Assembly: GCF_022700675.1 (NCBI RefSeq)
Contig: NZ_CP062182.1
Coordinates: forward strand, 1,178,001 to 1,242,000
Reading direction: 5' to 3'
Length of the DNA stretch: 64,000 nucleotides
Origin: Acinetobacter sp. ASP199
GTDB lineage: Bacteria; Pseudomonadota; Gammaproteobacteria; Pseudomonadales; Moraxellaceae
Position numbers and translations under genes: made by a program. A model generated the notes under the pieces. It saw nothing but the letters and a program-made list of their open reading frames with translations. It ran no database searches and was not told the origin of the DNA. This document shows positions 58,600-64,000 of this stretch, piece after piece (position 1 is the stretch's first letter; each line of letters opens with the position of its first letter).

Positions 58600-61233
58600 T
58601 TAACCTGGCAGTTTCAGCAGGTCTTTCAATGCATAAAGCTGCTGTAAGGCTTCACGTGGACTGAGGCTGTCGACATCAATATCTTCCAGCAATTCAAGCG
58701 CAGCTGATGGTTTTTCCACCTCTACAATCCGTTCAATGACTGTTTCTACCTGTTCAATCGCAAACAGATCAGGTTGTGGACTTTGAGGCTTGGTATGATG
58801 CTGCTTTTCCAGAATACGCAGTCGGTTTTGTGCTTCCCGGATCACGCTTGCTGGAATACCGGCAAGTTTAGCGACCTGTAGACCATGACTCTGGCTGGCT
58901 GGACCTTGTTGCACTTTGTGTAGCAGGATCAGATTGCCATTCACTTCACGGGCAGTCACATGGTAGTTATCAATACCTGATTCGCTAGCTAGTTCAGTCA
59001 ACTCAAAATAATGCGTAGCAAACAGACATAAACATTGAATACGACGGGTGAGATCCAGTACGCATGCCCAAGCCAAAGACAGACCATCATAGGTACTGGT
59101 TCCACGGCCGACTTCATCCATCAGCACGAGTGATTGACTTGTCGCATGATGCAGAATCTGCGAAGTTTCGGTCATTTCTACCATGAAGGTGGATTTACCT
59201 GTAGACAGGTCATCTGCTGAACCAATCCGGGTAAAGATGCGGTCAATTGGACCTAAAGTTACAGCCTGCGCTGGAACATAGCTACCGCAATAGGCCAAGA
59301 GGGCAATCAGTGCAGTCTGACGCATAAAGGTAGATTTACCACCCATGTTTGGACCGGTGATAATTGCCATCCGGTGCTGATAATCCAGTTGTGTATCATT
59401 CGGGGTAAAGGCAGTTTTGCTTAATGCTTCCACCACGGGATGACGACCTGCCTGGATTTTTAAGCCAATTTCCGGACTATATTTTGGACGTGACCAGTTA
59501 CGTAAGCGTGCCTGATGCGCAAAGTTACACAGCAGATCAATCTGTGCGATGGCACTGCTCATCATTTGCAGGTTGCCAATGTCCTCACGCAATTCATCCA
59601 GCAGCATTTCAAATAACAATTTTTCACGCGCCAGTGCACGCGATTCGCTGGAGAGGACTTTATCTTCAAAAGCTTTCAGCTCTGGCGTGATGTAACGTTC
59701 AGCATTTTTTAATGTCTGGCGACGAATATAATGTTCCGGTGCCTGTTCAGCCTGTGCACGGGTCAGTTCAATATAGTAGCCACTGACACGATTGTAGCCA
59801 ATTTTCAGGGTTGGAATGCCGCTTTGCTCACGCTCCTTTATTTCCAGATCAATCAGGAACTGCCCAGCATGATCACGGATTTTGCGTAATTCATCCAGTT
59901 CTGCATCAAAGCCCTCGGCAATAACATTGCCATCACGTAACAGAACAGGTGGATTTTCCACAATGGCTGATATCAAGCGTTGATGTAGGCCATGGAAATC
60001 ACCAAGTTCTTCATTCAGTTGGACGAGTAATTTGGACTGCTGCTGGTTGACCATCGGTTGTAGTGCATGACGCAGGAATGGGATCTGGGCACAGGCCTGA
60101 CGCAGCTGAACCAGATCACGTGGACGTGCACTGCCGAGTGCAATACGGCTCAATACACGTTCAATATCACTGATTTCTTTTAAGACCAGACGTACTGGTG
60201 ATTCATGGAAGCCGTCTAATAATACCTGAGTCGCATCCAGGCGCTCATCCAAAATGGCAGTATCGCGTAAGGGCTGCATCAGGGTACGACTCAGCAGGCG
60301 GCCACCCATCGCTGTCTGGCAATCATTGATCAACTGAAACAGCGAAGTACCATGTTCAAATAAGGGTTCAATCAGCTCTAAGTTGCGTCGAGTCACTGGA
60401 TCTAGCGCAATAAAGTCAAAACTTTGTTCTAGCTGAATAGTACGAATATGCGGCAGCGCAGTTTTCTGGGTTTCTTTGGCATAGTGAATCAATGCAGCCG
60501 CTGCAGCTTTGGCGAGTGGCAGATGATCAATCCCAAAACCTGCCAGTGTACTTACAGCAAACTGGTCACATAGAGTTTTCTGGGCATTGTTCAGGTTAAA
60601 GTCGACATTTGGACGTTTGCTGACCGGTACATCCAGTTGGCGTTTTAAATGTTCAATCAGATCCTGCTCTTGCAGATTCTCATCAACGACAATTTCGCTA
60701 GGCATCAGGCGTGCCAGCTCAATCGCCAGCTGGTTCAGGTCATAATCAATTTGCTGTACCTTGAAAATACCGGCGCTCAGATCTAGCAGGGCAATTCCAA
60801 TTTTATTTTGCTGAATACATAGCGCAACCAGATTAGAGGTTTGATGTGCACCCAGCAGGGCATCATCGGTTAATGTTCCAGGGGTAATAATCCGTACCAC
60901 GCCACGTTCAACCGGGCCTTTACCTGTGACCTCTCCAATCTGTTCGCAGATCACCACGGTTTCGCCTTTTTTCACCAGACGGGCCAGATAGCCTTCTGCC
61001 GCATGAAAAGGCACACCTGCCATTGGAATCGGCTGGCCATTGGCCTTACCGCGATGGGTCAGAGTAATGCCAAGAATTTTGGCTGCTTTATGGGCATCTT
61101 CAAAGAACAGTTCGTAGAAATCACCCATGCGATAGAACATCAATGAATGCGGATGCTGCATCTTTACAGACATATATTGCTGCATCATAGGTGTTAAGGT
61201 AGAAAGATCAGTCATGAGTTCTGAACTGGTCAT
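58600..61233 (-). CDS. mutS: DNA mismatch repair protein MutS
   Basis: MutS recognises base mismatches and starts mismatch repair with MutL. The protein of about 877 residues has the mismatch-binding Phe-x-Glu in [17 protein letters not shown] (about 31-47), the clamp and lever regions, and the C-terminal ATPase: Walker [17 protein letters not shown] (about 635-650), Walker [17 protein letters not shown] and [15 protein letters not shown] 61233 ([11 protein letters not shown]) is chosen by likeness to Acinetobacter MutS; the frame is open to 61317. Confidence 0.95.
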   Translation of the reverse strand: MTSSELMTDLSTLTPMMQQYMSVKMQHPHSLMFYRMGDFYELFFEDAHKAAKILGITLTHRGKANGQPIPMAGVPFHAAEGYLARLVKKGETVVICEQIGEVTGKGPVERGVVRIITPGTLTDDALLGAHQTSNLVALCIQQNKIGIALLDLSAGIFKVQQIDYDLNQLAIELARLMPSEIVVDENLQEQDLIEHLKRQLDVPVSKRPNVDFNLNNAQKTLCDQFAVSTLAGFGIDHLPLAKAAAAALIHYAKETQKTALPHIRTIQLEQSFDFIALDPVTRRNLELIEPLFEHGTSLFQLINDCQTAMGGRLLSRTLMQPLRDTAILDERLDATQVLLDGFHESPVRLVLKEISDIERVLSRIALGSARPRDLVQLRQACAQIPFLRHALQPMVNQQQSKLLVQLNEELGDFHGLHQRLISAIVENPPVLLRDGNVIAEGFDAELDELRKIRDHAGQFLIDLEIKEREQSGIPTLKIGYNRVSGYYIELTRAQAEQAPEHYIRRQTLKNAERYITPELKAFEDKVLSSESRALAREKLLFEMLLDELREDIGNLQMMSSAIAQIDLLCNFAHQARLRNWSRPKYSPEIGLKIQAGRHPVVEALSKTAFTPNDTQLDYQHRMAIITGPNMGGKSTFMRQTALIALLAYCGSYVPAQAVTLGPIDRIFTRIGSADDLSTGKSTFMVEMTETSQILHHATSQSLVLMDEVGRGTSTYDGLSLAWACVLDLTRRIQCLCLFATHYFELTELASESGIDNYHVTAREVNGNLILLHKVQQGPASQSHGLQVAKLAGIPASVIREAQNRLRILEKQHHTKPQSPQPDLFAIEQVETVIERIVEVEKPSAALELLEDIDVDSLSPREALQQLYALKDLLKLPG

Positions 61234-61317
61234 TAAGAAGAAATCCTTTAAAAATAATAGGCAGGCTGTTTTTTGATGATGGTCTGACAGCAATATAGTA
61301 ATATAGTCGCTATTCAT

Positions 61318-61780
61318 TTGCTCAAGCAGAAACCATCAAAACAGCCATGCAAAATGTGTCTTGAGCTAAGTCTAGCAAAATTAATTTTTAGAAAGAAATG
61401 GATTCGATGACTTCTGTCGAGTCGGCTGAAAGATTGCTGGTTTTAAATACGAAAAAATACGGATATGAATCGGCCTTCAATCATATATACATTGTTTTTA
61501 GAGTGACGCGGAGCGATCTTATTTTATAAGCTACCATTGCTAAGCAAATACAGTCGCCTGACTGCTAATATTTAAAGTTGTATTCAACCTTTAAGCTATT
61601 GATAGCACGGATAAAATATCCTGCTAAAGAAATACCCTGTAATGTGCGTAAAATTTATATTTCATATAAATCACAAGAAATTAATTTAACTGTAGGACTA
61701 TCTTTATCATCTCCTATGAACACTCATTAGCTGAAATTAAATAAATCTGGATTGCTAATTATTCAGGAAGATAGAAAAAT
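61318..61780. other. Intergenic region upstream of mutS
   Basis: About 460 bp, AT-rich, between mutS and the terminator of the lipase-like gene. I see no convincing ORF, RNA gene or repeat beyond likely mutS promoter sequence. Confidence 0.5.
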
Positions 61781-61811
61781 AAAAAACCGAAGTTTTAACT
61801 TCGGTTTTTTT
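61781..61811. terminator. Intrinsic terminator of the lipase-like gene
   Basis: The perfect inverted repeat AAAAAACCGAAGT / ACTTCGGTTTTTT (61781-61810) lies just after the stop on the minus strand. Confidence 0.9.
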
Positions 61812-61815
61812 ACGC

Positions 61816-63834
61816 TTATTTCAGTACTTTTTGTGGTTTATATAAACCTAGTTCAGTCAGGTGCAAGCGTAAGATACGACGTAATTCGAGTACAGCTTCA
61901 GGGGTTTCCTGAATCGAATGACCGCCTTTGATAATTTCCTCAGAGATTGCACCTTTTAGCTCGGCACTTTGATAGGGAACCACATCATCTGTCATCACTG
62001 ATTTATCGTTACTATCCGTCATATTGCCCATGATGTTATGGAATTTAAAGCCTTTATATGGCACGACATCACGGGTCAGGGCATTGAATTTCGAATTTTT
62101 GGATAAATCGCTTGGACCGTTCTGAATCAGGTCATGACCAATTTCCTTGATGAAATCATCCAGCCCAATATCACCTTGTAGAGTATCTGCAAATGCGCCC
62201 AGAAATGCACCGGGTAAGCGGATAATTTTACGGGCTGCCAGGGTAAACCAGCGATCTGCATAATCAGTCCCGCGATGTGGGGTAGCCAGAAAAATACCTC
62301 GGCTAAAGTTTGGAATCGGTTTAAGCTGTAGACGCGCTTTAAATAATGAATTATTGCGGAAACGTTCGATACGGCGGTTATTAATCAGTTCTTCCGTACG
62401 TGGAATCAGATTGGCATCACTCACCAAGAGGCGGGCGATCACGCCACCCATACTATGACCAACCAGTACGGCATCTTTTTTGGCAGGATCCTGTGCATTG
62501 ATGCGTTGGAAACCTTGCTGAATCAGGGCATTGATCTGATAACGGCTCTCCAGAATTGGCATATTGGTTGAATAGAATACTTGCCAGACCTGGAAATTTT
62601 CACGCAGTACCGGATCACCCATGATGTCATTGGTTAGACGGATCCAGGCTTCAGGACTGCTGGCTAGGCCATGGATCAGGACAATCACTTTTTTCTTCGG
62701 ATTGTAGGGTTCGAGCATATAAAGATGCGGCATGATCAGGTTGTCATCCCGGTCAATCAGCACCAGATAGGCAGCACGTCCCAGGTTATTTTCAGCCAGC
62801 CATAGACCATAGGGTGCCGAGAAATTTGCAGCCAGTGCATATTGTTTACCTGCAACGGTTACTTTTTCATGTTTGTAGGGGTCATGCAGTTTGAGCTGAA
62901 ATTCCGGACCATTAATAATCTGATCAACACTGGTCGCAGATTTAGGGACGGCGGTAATGGTGGTGGCCAGATAACGTGCTGAATGAATATTCGGATTGCT
63001 GCCTTCTGCATATTTGAAATTCAAAGGATCGACAATATATTTGTTATTTGGAGTAATGCGTTTCTCTTCGGGAAGGACCACTACAAATTCCGAACCAAAA
63101 CCGTCTCGACGGGTAATTGAACGTAGACCAGAGAAATTCATGTTATAGGTCGACATGAGCTTCTCAAAAGGCTGGTTCTTAATTTCAGGATAGTTTTCGA
63201 AATCTACTGTATAAATGCTGTTGCCGACCTGAATCTTGCGGCTGCCTTCTTTGGCCTGATGACGCTCGGAATAAACATGGATCAAATGCGAGATCGCCAG
63301 GTTATAAAAGTCACGAATCTGTACCTGACGGTTGTCAAAGATACGATCTTGTGGCGCACGCTGGGTTTTGAACAGATAGGCATAGCTATAACGAATACTC
63401 TGGTCCAGCATCACCAGCTGCTGATCCTGGCATTTCTGGATGTTCTGCTTTTGTAGCTGCTTTTTTTCTTCAGATTGGGTCTTGGTCAGAACGCTGCTTT
63501 TGCATTCTGAACCTTTACCCAATTGCAGCGATTTGGCCAGATACAATTCACTGGCAGTAGATAAGAGCTGTTCATCCAGAATCTGTGGAATTTCCTTGAG
63601 CGCCTCTACACATTCCTGCGGTTGTTCAGTACAAACGCGTGCTTCACGCCCGGTCATGGACAGAACATTCAGGCTGGCTTCACTTAGTTTATCCCGGGTC
63701 AAAATGCTGTCACGTTCATTAATGATGGTGACATTGAAGGCTTGTTCTTTCACACTGACCACCTGACAGCCAGTCAAAGCCAAGGTAAGCAGTAGTGAAC
63801 AGAGGACGAATGCGTTATTCATTTTATAGTGCAT
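61816..63834 (-). CDS. Large alpha/beta hydrolase lipoprotein
   Basis: This 672-residue protein has a lipoprotein signal (NNAFVLCSLLLTLALTGC, lipobox LTGC). The first 300 residues have no recognised domain. The C-terminal half is an alpha/beta hydrolase: VIVLIHGLASSPEAWIRL (about 380-397, HG oxyanion), the nucleophile elbow LVGHSMGGVIARLL (about 455-468, Ser), LATPHRGTDYADR, and a GGHSIQETPEAV segment near the end that gives the catalytic His. Lipase/esterase or acyltransferase activity at the outer membrane or periplasm is likely. ATG 63822 is an alternative start. Confidence 0.85.
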   Translation of the reverse strand: MHYKMNNAFVLCSLLLTLALTGCQVVSVKEQAFNVTIINERDSILTRDKLSEASLNVLSMTGREARVCTEQPQECVEALKEIPQILDEQLLSTASELYLAKSLQLGKGSECKSSVLTKTQSEEKKQLQKQNIQKCQDQQLVMLDQSIRYSYAYLFKTQRAPQDRIFDNRQVQIRDFYNLAISHLIHVYSERHQAKEGSRKIQVGNSIYTVDFENYPEIKNQPFEKLMSTYNMNFSGLRSITRRDGFGSEFVVVLPEEKRITPNNKYIVDPLNFKYAEGSNPNIHSARYLATTITAVPKSATSVDQIINGPEFQLKLHDPYKHEKVTVAGKQYALAANFSAPYGLWLAENNLGRAAYLVLIDRDDNLIMPHLYMLEPYNPKKKVIVLIHGLASSPEAWIRLTNDIMGDPVLRENFQVWQVFYSTNMPILESRYQINALIQQGFQRINAQDPAKKDAVLVGHSMGGVIARLLVSDANLIPRTEELINNRRIERFRNNSLFKARLQLKPIPNFSRGIFLATPHRGTDYADRWFTLAARKIIRLPGAFLGAFADTLQGDIGLDDFIKEIGHDLIQNGPSDLSKNSKFNALTRDVVPYKGFKFHNIMGNMTDSNDKSVMTDDVVPYQSAELKGAISEEIIKGGHSIQETPEAVLELRRILRLHLTELGLYKPQKVLK

Positions 63835-63898
63835 ATGAAATCTAGAGCTCTGTTAAATATTGAAATAATATTCTGTATTCTACTCATTTTTATCAAAA

Positions 63899-63924
63899 AA
63901 AAGACTGCCGAAGCAGTCTATTTT
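63899..63924. terminator. Intrinsic terminator of the right-edge gene
   Basis: The stem AGACTGC / GCAGTCT closes CGAA (63902-63919) with an upstream A-run. Read on the minus strand it ends in T-rich sequence, after the partial gene at the edge. Confidence 0.75.
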
Positions 63925-63951
63925 GTAACTCGAATCACGAGTATTTTCACC

Positions 63952-64000
63952 TTAATTTTTTGGTGTCAGCACTTGCCATACATTCCAGCGACCTTGCTTC
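63952..64000 (-). CDS. C-terminal end of an unidentified protein
   Basis: An open minus-strand frame enters from the right edge and ends at TAA (63952-63954). Only about 16 residues are visible (KQGRWNVWQVLTPKN before the stop). The terminator 30 bp downstream supports a real gene end. Too little is visible to name a family. Confidence 0.5.
   Translation of the reverse strand, partial: KQGRWNVWQVLTPKN

Overview
The window looks like a chromosomal segment of an Acinetobacter species (Moraxellaceae, Gammaproteobacteria). The evidence is the AT-rich composition with GC-richer coding regions, an lptC-lptA-lptB cluster behind kdsD-kdsC, a mutS-fdxA pair, a DesT/FabR-type regulator next to a ferredoxin-reductase/desaturase pair, a Bap-type adhesin and an IS30-family element like those common in this genus. 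The species cannot be told from the sequence alone. Most of the window is ordinary core genome on both strands, with many short, well-formed intrinsic terminators.

Layout. 1-5050: the N-terminal part of a CYTH triphosphatase, an Mpo1-like protein, thiE, hemL, a GlcG/HbpS-like protein and a small orphan protein, with two composite palindromic repeats between genes. 5195-11100: a degenerate isochorismatase fused to a carrier domain, an RluA-type pseudouridine synthase, rapA, a lone PAAR protein and an alpha/beta hydrolase. 11156-14161: a divergent TetR regulator and desaturase operon with a 22-bp palindrome between them. 14224-23653: a small hypothetical protein, HAD phosphatase, DUF1615 lipoprotein, dusB, two tandem glycine-zipper stress-type paralogues, nitronate monooxygenase, a radical-SAM/partner pair and a lipoprotein. 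23698-30698: a TsuA/YeeE transporter, a lipoprotein gene flanked by inverted repeats, an alanine-rich lipoprotein, metK and tkt. 30791-37459: an IS30 element and small housekeeping or stress genes (GNAT, YceI, glutamine amidotransferase, GST, DJ-1/PfpI, SDR and a 58-residue stress-type protein).

37943-53874 is the most notable part. It starts with a large type I-secreted adhesin of about 1848 residues. Its central region is eleven helical, FIVAR-like modules arranged as near-identical 726-bp super-repeats. Then come cysS, tRNA-Gly(GCC), kdsD, kdsC, lptC, lptA and lptB (Kdo synthesis and LPS transport), followed by a complete type I secretion operon (TolC-like outer membrane protein, ABC exporter, HlyD-type adaptor) that probably exports the adhesin. 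53983-64000 carries a YigZ protein, a hexapeptide acetyltransferase, a tandem universal stress protein, an O-methyltransferase, an M15-type peptidase lipoprotein, fdxA, mutS, a large lipase-like lipoprotein and the end of a further gene.

How the genes work together: the envelope is a recurring theme. It covers LPS precursor synthesis and transport, fatty-acid desaturation, several lipoproteins, and adhesin secretion. I see no complete prophage, CRISPR array or recognisable defence island. The best candidates for something undescribed are the helical-repeat adhesin, the catalytically degenerate isochorismatase-carrier protein, the inverted-repeat-flanked lipoprotein cassette, and the tandem stress paralogues with a duplicated upstream element. 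All functions are read from sequence motifs and remembered family features; no database search was run.
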